A program made the translations under genes and the position numbers. Below the pieces are notes generated by a model that was not told the origin of the DNA, did not search any database, and saw only the letters and a program-made list of their open reading frames with translations. From NCBI RefSeq assembly GCF_001612615.1, contig NZ_BDAU01000019.1, positions 240,937 through 304,936 of the forward strand: 64,000 nt of DNA, in the 5' to 3' direction. Position 1 is the stretch's first letter. Each line of letters begins with the position of its first letter. Shown here in pieces: positions 44,905-53,620 of this stretch. Source of the stretch: Nocardia amikacinitolerans NBRC 108937 (GTDB lineage Bacteria > Actinomycetota > Actinomycetes > Mycobacteriales > Mycobacteriaceae).

Positions 44905-46320
44905 ATGAAGCCGATCAAAGTCAGGGCCGCAACGACGGCGGCGCACGCGTGCTTGGCATTGACCGCAGGGTTGACCGTCGCTCTATGCCCGGTCGTAGTG
45001 AGCGACGCGGTCGCCGAGCCCGTGCCGGTGGCCCCTCCGCTGCCGTTCCCGGTCCCGCCCGCGCCGCCGTATCTCGATCCCGCGTTCTACCAACCGGATC
45101 CGGCCCGCGTCGCCGCCGCGCAGCCCGGTGAGATTCTGCGGGCCAGACAGGTCAACCTGGCCAACTTCTGGCTCATCCCGCTGAACGTCAAGGCGTGGCA
45201 GCTCTCCTACCGCAGCACCAACACCCGCGGCGAACCGATTCCGGCCGTTGCCACGGTGATCGTGCCGCACCGGCCCGCGCCCACCGGCGAGCGCGGCCTG
45301 CTCGCCTTTCAGTTCGCCGAAGACTCGCTGTCGGTGAACTGCGCACCGTCCTACGCGCTGCAGATGGGATCGCTGCCCAACCCGCTCAACCCCGTCATCC
45401 CGTTCGAGTTCATCGAACTGCAGGCGATGCTCCAGTTGGGCCATGCCGTAGTGGTTCCCGATCACCAAGGCCCGAACTCCGCCTACGCCGTCGGCCCGCT
45501 CGGTGGCCGCATCACGCTCGACGCGATCCGCGCCGCGGAGAACTTCGAACCGGCCGGACTGCCCGGATCGTCCACCCGCGCGGCGATGTGGGGCTACTCC
45601 GGCGGCGCCATCCCCACCGCGCACGCCGCCGAATTGCAGCCGGAGTACGCGCCGGAGCTGAATCTGGTCGGAGCGGCAGCCGGCGGACTGCTCGCGGATG
45701 TCGCGGCGGGCGTCGACTACAACAACGGCACCTCGGCGTTCACCGGAGCCGTCTTCGGCGGATTGCTCGGCGTCGCCAGCGAGTATCCCGAAGTCGACCG
45801 GTTCCTCGACCGATACATGAACCCATTGGGCCAAGCGCTACGTGTGGTTCACGAAGGACAGTGCGTCGCAGTGCAATTCGCCGGGTTTCCGTTCCTGAAC
45901 ATCAAGGGGCTCTTCGACTACCCCGGCGATCCGCTCAGGGCGCCCGAGGTGCAGGGAATTCTCGCCGAACTCGCCCTCGGCAACCGGGGCACGCCGGAAA
46001 GCCCGCTCTACCTCTACCAGGCGCCCTTCGACGAGGCCATGCCGATCAACGCGGTGAACAAGCTCTACGACACCTACTGCGCCGATCCAGACGCCCAGGT
46101 CTCCTACACGCGCGACATCCTCGCCGAGCACGGCATCGCGGCCGTCGCGGGTGCGGGCTCGGCCGCGATGTGGTTGAACGACCGGCTCAACGGCGTGCCG
46201 GCGCCCGAAGAGTGCAGCAACCGGGACGTGGCCAGCCAGATCCTCGACCCCGGTGCGCTCGCGGCGTTCGTCGGCGCGATCGGCCAGACTCTCGCCTCGG
46301 CGCTTGGTATGCCCGTGTGA
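44905..46320 (+). CDS. Secretory lipase (LIP family)
   Basis: 471-aa exported lipase: signal peptide with hydrophobic stretch AHACLALTAGLTVALCP and likely cleavage after VAEP-region residues about 40, then a Pro-rich segment. The LIP-family alpha/beta hydrolase has nucleophile motif WGYSGGA near residue 233, DHQGPNSAYAVG as the oxyanion region, and Cys pairs (NCAPS, GQCVAV, DTYCAD, EECSN) for disulfides. It should degrade triacylglycerols or other esters outside the cell. ATG at 44905 has GAGGGG 7 nt upstream. A TetR gene lies divergently upstream. Confidence 0.9.
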   Translation: MKPIKVRAATTAAHACLALTAGLTVALCPVVVSDAVAEPVPVAPPLPFPVPPAPPYLDPAFYQPDPARVAAAQPGEILRARQVNLANFWLIPLNVKAWQLSYRSTNTRGEPIPAVATVIVPHRPAPTGERGLLAFQFAEDSLSVNCAPSYALQMGSLPNPLNPVIPFEFIELQAMLQLGHAVVVPDHQGPNSAYAVGPLGGRITLDAIRAAENFEPAGLPGSSTRAAMWGYSGGAIPTAHAAELQPEYAPELNLVGAAAGGLLADVAAGVDYNNGTSAFTGAVFGGLLGVASEYPEVDRFLDRYMNPLGQALRVVHEGQCVAVQFAGFPFLNIKGLFDYPGDPLRAPEVQGILAELALGNRGTPESPLYLYQAPFDEAMPINAVNKLYDTYCADPDAQVSYTRDILAEHGIAAVAGAGSAAMWLNDRLNGVPAPEECSNRDVASQILDPGALAAFVGAIGQTLASALGMPV

Positions 46321-46378
46321 ACGACTCTCCGTCCAGCGGGTTTAGCGATGAAAGGCCTAGTGCGACTAGGGCACCGGT

Positions 46379-46849
46379 TTACCGCGACTGCCGCTGCCCG
46401 TGCAGTTCGGTGGCGCGTCCGGCGAGCCACGCGAAGTCGTCCCACAACTCGGGTGCGCCCCGATCCGAACGGTACTTCTCGACCAGCGGTCGCAGAACAC
46501 TCCAGCACGTCCGGAGCGAATCGCCCCACGAATCGGCGACCACGTCGGTCGGGATGAACCCGTTGCGGCACATGATGGCGACGCAGTCGTAGCTGTGGCA
46601 GACCCGTTCGGCGCGCAGGATCTCGTCCTCGGACCAGGTGTCGAACTCGCGAATCCGCAAGTCCCGCATGACGAAACGCCGATCCTGACGCAGCGCCTCC
46701 CCCTGCAGCATGTCGTACACCGCTTTGAAAGCGCTGGCGTAGGTCGTCTTCCGCATCTCGGTCACCTGCCACACCACCAGCGAAGCCGCGACGAGCGCGA
46801 TCACCGCAGTCGCCACACCAGCAGCGGCGGCAACCGCCGACGAATCCAT
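46379..46849 (-). CDS. DUF4760-like membrane-anchored protein
   Basis: 156 aa: one N-terminal membrane helix (VATAVIALVAASLVVWQV) and a cytoplasmic helical part with FKAVYDMLQGEALRQDRRFV, ERVCHSYDCVAIMCRNGFI and WSVLRPLVEKYR. This pattern matches DUF4760-type proteins of unknown function, often found in variable regions. It converges with the lipase gene. The ATG at 46849 is used. Confidence 0.68.
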   Translation of the reverse strand: MDSSAVAAAAGVATAVIALVAASLVVWQVTEMRKTTYASAFKAVYDMLQGEALRQDRRFVMRDLRIREFDTWSEDEILRAERVCHSYDCVAIMCRNGFIPTDVVADSWGDSLRTCWSVLRPLVEKYRSDRGAPELWDDFAWLAGRATELHGQRQSR

Positions 46850-46941
46850 GCCACACCTCGCGTGAGTGATGCCAGAAGTTCCGAAAGCAGCCTAGCGGAG
46901 CGCGTCATCCGGAGCGCTCGGGTGGACGGAAGATAGGAGTC

Positions 46942-47931
46942 GTGGCTTGGTGGAAGCGGCGACCCGCATCGAACGTGACGCATGTCGGCCTGATGCTCGA
47001 TTCGCTCGACGGGCTGTCCGTTGGTGATGCGTTGGGCGCGCAGGTCTTCGCGATGGGCCAGTCGCTTCCGGATCTCATGGCGGGCTCTCCGCCTGCCGGA
47101 CAGTGGGCGTGGACCGACGACACCGAAATGGCTTGCAGCGTAGTGGCAGAACTTCGTGACCACGGTGGCATCGAACAGAATCGACTGGCCGCTGGTTTCG
47201 CCGCTCGGTATGAGCCGCACCGCGACTATGGCTTCGCAACGGTCGGGACACTGCGACGAATACGGGACGGCATGGTCTGGCGGGAGGCGGCCGGGGCCGC
47301 GTTCGATGGCCAAGGTTCGTGCGGCAATGGTGCGGCCATGCGGGTCGCACCGCTGGGCGCGTACTACGCGGACGATCCCAAAGTGATTGTCGCCGAGGCG
47401 ATCCGGTCGGCCCAGGTGACGCATCTGCATCCCGAAGGGGTCACCGGCGCGGTCGCGGTGGCACTCGCGGCTGGACAGGCTGCTCATGCTCGTCTCACCG
47501 GAACACGCCCCTCACCAAGCGACTTCATCACCGCGATCGTCGACCGCCTCGATGCGGGTGACACGAGCCGACGGATTCACCGCGCTCGCGCACTGCTCGA
47601 GACGACCGCTGTGGAAGCCGCGCATGAACTCGGCAACGGATCTCGGGTAACCGCGCAGGACACGGTGCCGTTCACGATGTGGGTCGCGGCAACGCATCTG
47701 GACGACTACCCGGCCGCGAACGCCACATGTATCGCGGCCGACGGAGACGTCGACACCACCAGTGCGATCGTCGGCGGAATCGTCGCCGCCTACACCGGTA
47801 GCGGCAGCCGCCCTCGCTCGATCGGGGTGCCAGAGGCGTGGCTCGCCGCTCGAGAACCTTTGCCCGCCTGGTTCGATCCGGCCAGTCGTACGCGACGACG
47901 GCAGGGTGCTGGTCCCGTTCGAGATTGGTGA
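46942..47931 (+). CDS. ADP-ribosylglycohydrolase family protein
   Basis: 329-aa DraG/ARH-fold hydrolase that removes ADP-ribose from proteins or small molecules. Mg-binding motifs are WTDDTEMACS near residues 56-65 and ADGDVDTTSAIVGG near the C-terminus; SCGNGAAMRVAPLG is the substrate-binding part. GTG at 46942 has AGGAG 3 nt upstream. Third codon positions are less G/C-rich than in neighbours and the gene begins a block with no housekeeping functions, fitting horizontal acquisition. A partner ADP-ribosyltransferase was not seen in the window. Confidence 0.9.
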   Translation: MAWWKRRPASNVTHVGLMLDSLDGLSVGDALGAQVFAMGQSLPDLMAGSPPAGQWAWTDDTEMACSVVAELRDHGGIEQNRLAAGFAARYEPHRDYGFATVGTLRRIRDGMVWREAAGAAFDGQGSCGNGAAMRVAPLGAYYADDPKVIVAEAIRSAQVTHLHPEGVTGAVAVALAAGQAAHARLTGTRPSPSDFITAIVDRLDAGDTSRRIHRARALLETTAVEAAHELGNGSRVTAQDTVPFTMWVAATHLDDYPAANATCIAADGDVDTTSAIVGGIVAAYTGSGSRPRSIGVPEAWLAAREPLPAWFDPASRTRRRQGAGPVRDW

Positions 47932-48178
47932 TCCGGTCCCTTCATCGGGGGTAACTCCGGCGGCATCGTCAACGGCACGACAACGACCGCGGGCCAGCGG
48001 CAGGCACAACCAATAGTTGTGGCCAGCACGATGATTGGTTGTTTGAGATCGGTCGCGGCACCTGGTTGCATCCTCCTCATCAATGTGCGTCGTGCGGAAA
48101 CGCAAGTGCGCTACGGCTTTCGGCGGTGCCAGTTACCAACCCACTCCACACTGCACGCGCCCGCGAACGGGAGGAAAC

Positions 48179-49099
48179 ATGGAGATCGGACTGAAGCGGC
48201 TTATCGGCGAGGGGCTCGACACTTACGTCGAGGAGAGCCGACAGTTCAACGCAGCCTCGAAAGCTGTCGCGGGCCCAGCCACTGTCGAGGAGCTACATCA
48301 GGCCAGAGAACGGCAGGCCAGGTCTCTGACGCCGTTGGACAGCAGGGCGACCCAGCACACCGCCGAAGTCGGCGGGCGTCGAGTCCCGGTGCGGATCACC
48401 GTGCCCCGGGAAACCGAGATCCGGGGCGCCTACCTCGACATCCACTCCGGCGGCTTCTATCTCGGATCAGCAGCGAGTGGGGATGCCCGCAATGCTCGTC
48501 TGGCCGACGCTCTCGGCGTGGCCGTGGTGAGCGTCGACTATCGATTGGCGCCCGAGCATCCATGGCCCGCCGCTCCCGACGACTGCGAAACCGCCGCGCT
48601 ATGGCTCCTGGATCAGGCGGAGTCGTTTTTCGGGACAACGGAATTGGTGATCGGCGGAGCATCGGCGGGGTCCACTCTGGCCATGACCACCTTGCTGCGG
48701 CTACGAGACAAAGGCCTGGCCGATCCGTTCGTCGGTGCCGTTCTACAGTTCGGCGCCTACGACCTCAGCGGCCGAACTCCGGGCGGCAGACTGTACGCCG
48801 ACGAGTACTTCATCGAGGCATACGTCGGCCACGTCGCCGACCGAACCGACCCCGATATTTCACCCCTCTACGGCGACCTCGCCGACCTACCGCCGACCCT
48901 GCTGTTGGTAGGAGGTCTCGATATCCTCCTCGAGGACAACCTGGCCATGGCCGCCCGACTCTCCGCCGCGGGAAACGACGTGGACATCCGCGTCTACCCC
49001 GAGTCCACCCACGCATTCACCCACCGCCCGACCGGCATGGCCGCCGCCGCCCTTCGGGACGCCGAATCGTGGATCGCGGACCGTCTATCAGCCGCCTGA
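48179..49099 (+). CDS. HSL-family alpha/beta hydrolase (acetylesterase-like)
   Basis: 306-aa esterase of the hormone-sensitive lipase family. The oxyanion motif is DIHSGGFYLGS (HSGG for the usual HGGG), VDYRLAPEHPWPAA is the family hallmark, GGASAGST the nucleophile elbow, and STHAF holds the His. ATG at 48179 has GGGAGG 4 nt upstream. A 9-bp inverted repeat ACAACCAAT / ATTGGTTGT (48006-48014, 48034-48042) in the 247-nt leader region may be an operator. Confidence 0.88.
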   Translation: MEIGLKRLIGEGLDTYVEESRQFNAASKAVAGPATVEELHQARERQARSLTPLDSRATQHTAEVGGRRVPVRITVPRETEIRGAYLDIHSGGFYLGSAASGDARNARLADALGVAVVSVDYRLAPEHPWPAAPDDCETAALWLLDQAESFFGTTELVIGGASAGSTLAMTTLLRLRDKGLADPFVGAVLQFGAYDLSGRTPGGRLYADEYFIEAYVGHVADRTDPDISPLYGDLADLPPTLLLVGGLDILLEDNLAMAARLSAAGNDVDIRVYPESTHAFTHRPTGMAAAALRDAESWIADRLSAA

Positions 49100-49261
49100 A
49101 TCCGGTGGCTGCCTTCACCCAGGATGCCTCACGCAATTTCTCGGTGAATTACCTTCGCTAGCAAACGAATTAACGCGCACCGGGCTGGAAACAAAATCGT
49201 CCGTCCACGCGATGAGGGGTGAGATGATCGAGTTGCCCGATTGCTACGGAGGAGGCAGGGC

Positions 49262-49867
49262 GTGATCGATGGAATGGTGATCGCCGGATATCTCGCGGGG
49301 GCGCTCGGAGCCGCAGGCGGCCGGTGGGTGGACGGGCACCTCGACCGGATCCTCACCGCTCTGACCGACACGGTGCGCCGCAAGCTGGGCCGAGCACCGC
49401 TCGACGACCTCGCCGAAAACCCGGACAGCGTCGCGGCACATCGTCGCGTGGCCGCCTCGATCGAACGCGCGGCAGCCACCGACACGCAGTTCGCCCGGGA
49501 ACTCGCCGACCTGCAAAGCCAACTCGACCGGCGCGAGGGACCCAACAGCGTGATCCTGACCGGCGGCGGTAGCCAGACCGTCGCCGGCTACGGCCACGGC
49601 CACACCGCGGGCAGAGACAACATCATTTCCGACTACTACGCCCCGCAACCCGACGACCTGTCCGGCGCGCCGACGTGGACGAAAGTCTGCCTCTGGGTCG
49701 GCGGCGCGATCGCCGTATTCGGGTGGGCGATCATGATGATCGCCATCAGCCAACACAATGCACCGAGCACCCCCGGCGTCGCATTCGCAATATTCGCCGC
49801 GGGAGGAATTCTCATGGGCGCAGGCGAACTCGGAGCGCGAACCTCGACTCCCCGGCGCCGCCGATAA
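49262..49867 (+). CDS. Hypothetical protein with two C-terminal membrane helices
   Basis: 201 aa. The N-terminus (GYLAGALGAAGGRWVDGHLD) is Gly/Ala-rich, followed by a helical charged part, a Gly-rich turn region (GGGSQTVAGYGHGHTAGRDN), and two membrane helices near residues 138-158 and 165-185. Strings like AGRDN also appear in membrane or signalling proteins of conflict systems, but this is only suggestive. GTG at 49262 has GGAGGAGG about 7 nt upstream. No homologue recognised; it lies in the presumed accessory block. Confidence 0.66.
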   Translation: MIDGMVIAGYLAGALGAAGGRWVDGHLDRILTALTDTVRRKLGRAPLDDLAENPDSVAAHRRVAASIERAAATDTQFARELADLQSQLDRREGPNSVILTGGGSQTVAGYGHGHTAGRDNIISDYYAPQPDDLSGAPTWTKVCLWVGGAIAVFGWAIMMIAISQHNAPSTPGVAFAIFAAGGILMGAGELGARTSTPRRRR

Positions 49868-49984
49868 TGTCGTAGCTACGGGCATCCGATTACCACCGAG
49901 GCATTCCGACAACAGCCTGCGAAGGCTCGGCTCGATCGTCGCCTGCGTCCCGCGGCATGATTCTGCACGGGCGTACGAGAGTAT

Positions 49985-50584
49985 GTGCGGGTGGAGCTTG
50001 ATCAAATCAGAACACGCGTCGGTGACCTCGCAGCCAGGTTCGATGTGCAGGCACTCGAGGTCGAGCTCGGGAAGGTACCGGAGGCGCTGCCGGAAGGTGC
50101 CAAGGTGCGGATTCAGAAGGGTCAGCCGATTCTGGTCGTCGGGCCCACCTTCGCCGACCACTCGCGAGCTGAGCAGGACTATATGGTCACCGGTATCTTG
50201 CTGGCTATGGACCTCGTCATGAGACGACGTCTCCTGTTCTCCTACGCCGTTTCGCTTTCCTTGGCACTGCCACTCGGGTTCGCCAGTGGTGGTGCGATAG
50301 CGAGCGGCATACCCGCGTGGTTGGTGGTTCCCGCGTCCATGGCGGTGTGGGTGACCTGCTATGTGGCAGCGCATATGGTGAGACTTCGACGCTTTGCCTA
50401 CCGGGTGGACCGCAGGATGGTCGAGGAGATGGGTCGGCCACTCATGGATACGATGCTCGACTTCGACCGCCGGATGCGGGACCGTCGGCCGGGTCTCCTC
50501 GGCCGCCTTTTGAAGCTGTCTTCGGCAAGCCCCTCGCAACGGGCGAAACGTCTGGACGCCATCCCCGTAGCGACCATCAGGTAA
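49985..50584 (+). CDS. Hypothetical two-helix membrane protein
   Basis: 199 aa: a soluble N-terminal 70 residues (VELDQIRTRVGDLAARFDVQ), two membrane helices around residues 82-120, and a basic C-terminal tail (YRVDRRMVEEMGRPLMDTML). No family or catalytic motif recognised. The GTG start at 49985 has no strong ribosome site. Same orientation as the preceding gene, with 117 nt between. Confidence 0.6.
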   Translation: MRVELDQIRTRVGDLAARFDVQALEVELGKVPEALPEGAKVRIQKGQPILVVGPTFADHSRAEQDYMVTGILLAMDLVMRRRLLFSYAVSLSLALPLGFASGGAIASGIPAWLVVPASMAVWVTCYVAAHMVRLRRFAYRVDRRMVEEMGRPLMDTMLDFDRRMRDRRPGLLGRLLKLSSASPSQRAKRLDAIPVATIR

Positions 50585-51236
50585 GCGCGGCGGGCCTGCT
50601 CGAGGAGTAAAGGCTCTCCGTGCACTCAGGCCGGTTGTGCGGCCGAAATCCCTTAGTAGCAGGCAAGTTCCTGGAGTCAGCTCGGCGTGCGGGCGAGTCG
50701 CCCACAGATCGGACAGGTTTCGATGGTCACCCACTCCGGAGCTTCCACGCCGGGCGAGATCATCGGTGTCACGGGTTTCCAATGGACGCGCACGTGGCGG
50801 CGCAAGTCGGTCGATTCCAACCGCCCGCGGCCGCCGCGAGCGGCCAGTTCGACGTCGGCATCGCGGCGGCCCCATCGAAGAAGTCACTCGACGGCACTCC
50901 GTACAAACCCGCGTAGGACCAGACACCCCGGATCGTCACGACGCCTTAGCCTTCGGACGAACGAGTGACACGGGATTGCCACTACCGGCTGAACGTAAAC
51001 CGGGGCGGGACTGGCGCCGAACGACGGGCCGCACCGGGAGCAAACGCACCTGCATCCGGCACCAGGGACTCACGAAGGTCGAGGTGCTGAAACGGGCGCT
51101 GTTCGCCGCAGAAGTCCAGGAGGAGCTTCAGCGGGCACCCGTACCCAGCCGACCGCCGAAATCTATGGCTGTCGGGAACCGACCGGGACGAACGCACAGC
51201 GAAGAGGCGAACGTTTCCGCTGGTAGAGGGGGTTTG
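50585..51236. other. Gene-poor stretch beside tRNA-Met
   Basis: About 650 nt without a supportable gene. Open frames across it run through the tRNA and have Arg/Ser-rich composition. A piece near 51077-51140 (TKVEVLKRALFAAEVQEEL in one frame) looks like a gene relic. Lies next to the 3' end of tRNA-Met, the usual insertion side for integrative elements. Confidence 0.5.
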
Positions 51237-51310
51237 TGGGGCGGGCGGGGCTCGAACCCGCGACCAATGGATTATGAGTCCACGGCTCTAACCGACTGAG
51301 CTACCGCCCC
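51237..51310 (-). tRNA. tRNA-Met (CAU anticodon, elongator type)
   Basis: Cloverleaf on the minus strand: acceptor GGGGCGG / CCGCCCC, D arm AGCTCAGTCGGTTAGAGC, anticodon stem GTGGA / TCCAT with loop CTCATAA (anticodon CAU), T arm GCGGG-TTCGAGC-CCCGC, discriminator A. The paired first base excludes the initiator type; tRNA-Ile2 with a modified C is an alternative. Confidence 0.93.
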
Positions 51311-51485
51311 GCATGCGCGGTGGAACCGCGACTGTCAAGGATGCTACCGGGCTCGAAGGGGCGGGCACCAGTTGACTCCCCGCTCCCGCGACGCTGTTGT
51401 GAGGACGTGCGGTCTGTCGGCCGAGTCGGGCTGGGGAGGTCGTTTAGGGTGGGTCCGATACCGGAAACTTACTGGAGGGTCAGAT

Positions 51486-51917
51486 ATGGCCAGTGTGTTC
51501 GCGAATGTGCTGCGGGTTCATCAGTTGGTGTATGAGAAGAGCGATGGCCTGATCGGCCACAAGCTGCTGTTCGGGAATCCGACCCTGCTGTTGCGGACGG
51601 TGGGGCGCAAGACCGGGCAGCAGCGTACTTCGGCGCTGACCTACGGGCGCGACGGCGAGGCGTACCTGGTGACCGCGTCGAACGGCGGCTCGCCGCGTCC
51701 GCCGGGGTGGCTGGCGAACGTTAAGGCGGCGCCCGAGTGCGAGATCCAGGTGGGGCGGCGCAGGATGAAAGTGGTTGCGCGAGCGACGTATCCGGACGAT
51801 CCGGACTACGCACGACGTTGGGCGATAGTCGACGAGGTGAATCAGGGCCGCTACAGCGCCTATCAGAAAATGACCAAGCGGCCCATCGCGGTGGTGGTGC
51901 TGACGCAGGCGAGGTGA
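51486..51917 (+). CDS. DDN-like nitroreductase/deazaflavin-dependent family protein
   Basis: 143-aa split-barrel protein of the F420-dependent Ddn/FDOR-B group: LLRTVGRKTGQQRTSALTYG, then LVTASNGGSPRPPGW and NVKAAPECEIQVGRRR are typical of the coenzyme F420 pocket. It may reduce quinones or enones with F420H2. ATG at 51486 has GGAGG 7 nt upstream. It converges with a 50-residue membrane-protein gene, four bases apart. Confidence 0.9.
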   Translation: MASVFANVLRVHQLVYEKSDGLIGHKLLFGNPTLLLRTVGRKTGQQRTSALTYGRDGEAYLVTASNGGSPRPPGWLANVKAAPECEIQVGRRRMKVVARATYPDDPDYARRWAIVDEVNQGRYSAYQKMTKRPIAVVVLTQAR

Positions 51918-51921
51918 GCCG

Positions 51922-52074
51922 TCAGTCGTCGCCGTCTCCCCAGCGCCCCTTGTCCACCGGCACGCTGTCGTCCCACCGACTCTCCATTCTCGGTGGGCGA
52001 CTTGCGAATTGGACGACGGCGAAAACGAGGAAGAGGACGACGACGACGACACCGACGACGATCAGAGTTTGCAC
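51922..52074 (-). CDS. 50-residue single-helix membrane protein
   Basis: Reading from GTG at 52074: a membrane helix of Val/Leu/Phe (about residues 4-22), then a soluble acidic tail ending WGDGDD. Third positions are strongly G/C and the helix-tail plan is clean, so it looks like a real gene although very short. The upstream AGGGTG is a modest ribosome site. It lies 50 nt beyond the quinone-reductase stop on the same strand, so it may be expressed with it. Function unknown. Confidence 0.62.
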   Translation of the reverse strand: MQTLIVVGVVVVVLFLVFAVVQFASRPPRMESRWDDSVPVDKGRWGDGDD

Positions 52075-52124
52075 GGGGGCACCCTAGCGCTGTCTCAGAC
52101 CGATCGCACGCACTGCCTGACAAG

Positions 52125-53123
52125 TCACAAAGTAAGCAGCGTTCGACCGAGAGATTTCCTCAATTCGATTGCGGCATGGGCTCGGTCGGCGTGTTCGAGC
52201 GGGAACGTCTGTCCGATCACGACCTCGATGTCACCGGCGGCGACAGCGTCTTGGATACCCCGCGCGAGGGCGTTCCAATCCGTGTCGGCGCCGGTGATGT
52301 CGAACAGGCCGAGCACCGCGATGTCGCGCGCGGCCAATCCGTCCTTGTCGAGCTCGGCGAAATCGCCCGCCGCGGCGCCGTATCCGAGGAATCGGCCGTG
52401 GTCGGCGATGGCTGCGGTGGCCGCCTCGCCGAGGTCGCCGCCCGCTCCGTCGAGCACGACGTTCACCCCGTCCCCGCCGGTCGCGGCGCGCACCTTGGCG
52501 GCCCAGTCCGGCTCGGAGTAGTCGATGACGACGTGCGCGCCGAGCCGTTCGGCGAGTTCGAGCTTGGCACGGCCGCGAGCCGCCGCGACGACGTGTGCCC
52601 CTGCGGAGCGGGCCAATTGGATGAGCAGCGTGCCGAGCCCGCCGCCCGCCGCAGTGACGAGAACCCACTCCCCCGGCTGGATCGCGGCCCGGTCGAACAC
52701 GGCGAGCGCGGTCCTGCCGTCGTGGGTGAGCGCGACCGCCTGGTTCAGCGAAAGCCCTTCCGGCACTTCGATGAGCGTCTCGGCTTTGGCCAGTGCCTTC
52801 TCGGCATAGCCGCCGATGGGCTGACCGACGCCGCCGATGCTGCTCGCGGCGGTGCTGGTGGCGACGCGTTTGCCGAGCCACGCCGGATCGACCTCGGCGC
52901 CGACCTCGACGACCACGCCCGCGACCGCGCCGCCCGGCACGTAAGGGGTTTCGATGTCGAAGTATTCGCGTCCCCACCCACCGCGCAGCCGAGTGTCGAG
53001 GAACATCACGTCGGCCGCCGCGACCTGCACGACCACCTGTCCGGGACCCGGTGTCGGATCCGGGATTTCGCGCACCGCGAGCACCTCTGGTCCACCGAAT
53101 TCCATTGCCTGCACTACCCGCAT
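52125..53123 (-). CDS. Zinc-independent quinone oxidoreductase (MDR family)
   Basis: 332-aa medium-chain reductase: N-terminal GroES-like domain (MEFGGPEVLAVREIPDPTPG), coenzyme-binding motif AAGGGLG near residue 155 and no zinc-ligand Cys, typical of NADPH:quinone reductases. It may detoxify quinones or act on enones. ATG at 53123 has GGGAG about 8 nt upstream; an earlier in-frame start at 53186 lacks similarity. Confidence 0.9.
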   Translation of the reverse strand: MRVVQAMEFGGPEVLAVREIPDPTPGPGQVVVQVAAADVMFLDTRLRGGWGREYFDIETPYVPGGAVAGVVVEVGAEVDPAWLGKRVATSTAASSIGGVGQPIGGYAEKALAKAETLIEVPEGLSLNQAVALTHDGRTALAVFDRAAIQPGEWVLVTAAGGGLGTLLIQLARSAGAHVVAAARGRAKLELAERLGAHVVIDYSEPDWAAKVRAATGGDGVNVVLDGAGGDLGEAATAAIADHGRFLGYGAAAGDFAELDKDGLAARDIAVLGLFDITGADTDWNALARGIQDAVAAGDIEVVIGQTFPLEHADRAHAAIELRKSLGRTLLTL

Positions 53124-53229
53124 CACTGATCTCCCTGTCTCGTGGGGCAGTGCCCAGCATGAAACCTGAAGTTCAGTAGAGGTCAAGCGCTGCGAGTCGG
53201 ATCACTCGCGAGCGGGCAGGACATCGGGC

Positions 53230-53583
53230 TCAGGAACCCCCACCGCAGCTACTGCCACCACCGCCGCCGCAACTGCTGCTGCTCCCGCCGCCACAGCTAC
53301 TGCTGCTGCCCCCGCCGGACCCGCTGTCGCCGCCGCTGCCGCCCGAACATCCGCTTCCGGAGTCCCAGGCTCCGCCCGCACCGCAGCCGCTGCCGTGGTG
53401 GCGGTGGTGGTGCCCCGCTCCAGCGCCGCCCGCGAACCACGGTCCCGAAGCATGGTTCGGCCCCCAGCCGGGCTGCCGCGGCGGCCTGTTCGCGGCCTTG
53501 ACCAGAACCACCACGAACGCGACGACCGCGAACAGGATCAGTAGAACCATGACGAGCAGAAACAGAACAAGAAGAGCCCTCAT
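53230..53583 (-). CDS. Small membrane protein with Gly/Ser/Cys-rich tail
   Basis: 117 aa: an N-terminal membrane helix (LVLFLLVMVLLILFAVVAFV), a linker with GWGPN and a HHHRHH cluster, and a C-terminal tail of 45 residues made almost only of Gly, Ser and Cys (five Cys; last motif SSCGGGS). Such Gly/Cys-rich ends recall the tails of TIGR04222-type membrane proteins and of modified peptides. ATG at 53583 is used. It is divergent from a GRDP-like gene only 37 nt away. Processing or modification of the tail is conjecture. Confidence 0.7.
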   Translation of the reverse strand: MRALLVLFLLVMVLLILFAVVAFVVVLVKAANRPPRQPGWGPNHASGPWFAGGAGAGHHHRHHGSGCGAGGAWDSGSGCSGGSGGDSGSGGGSSSSCGGGSSSSCGGGGGSSCGGGS

Positions 53584-53620
53584 GCCGGAATGGTAGCGGC
53601 GCGCCGCCGTACAGTGAATC

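Noticed and set aside
46942..50584. Toxin-antitoxin or complete defence system around the ADP-ribosylglycohydrolase
   Set aside because: No ADP-ribosyltransferase toxin or nuclease is adjacent, so the claim lacks its partner.
50637..51299. 220-codon frame next to tRNA-Met
   Set aside because: Extends through the tRNA gene and has Arg/Ser-rich random-like composition.
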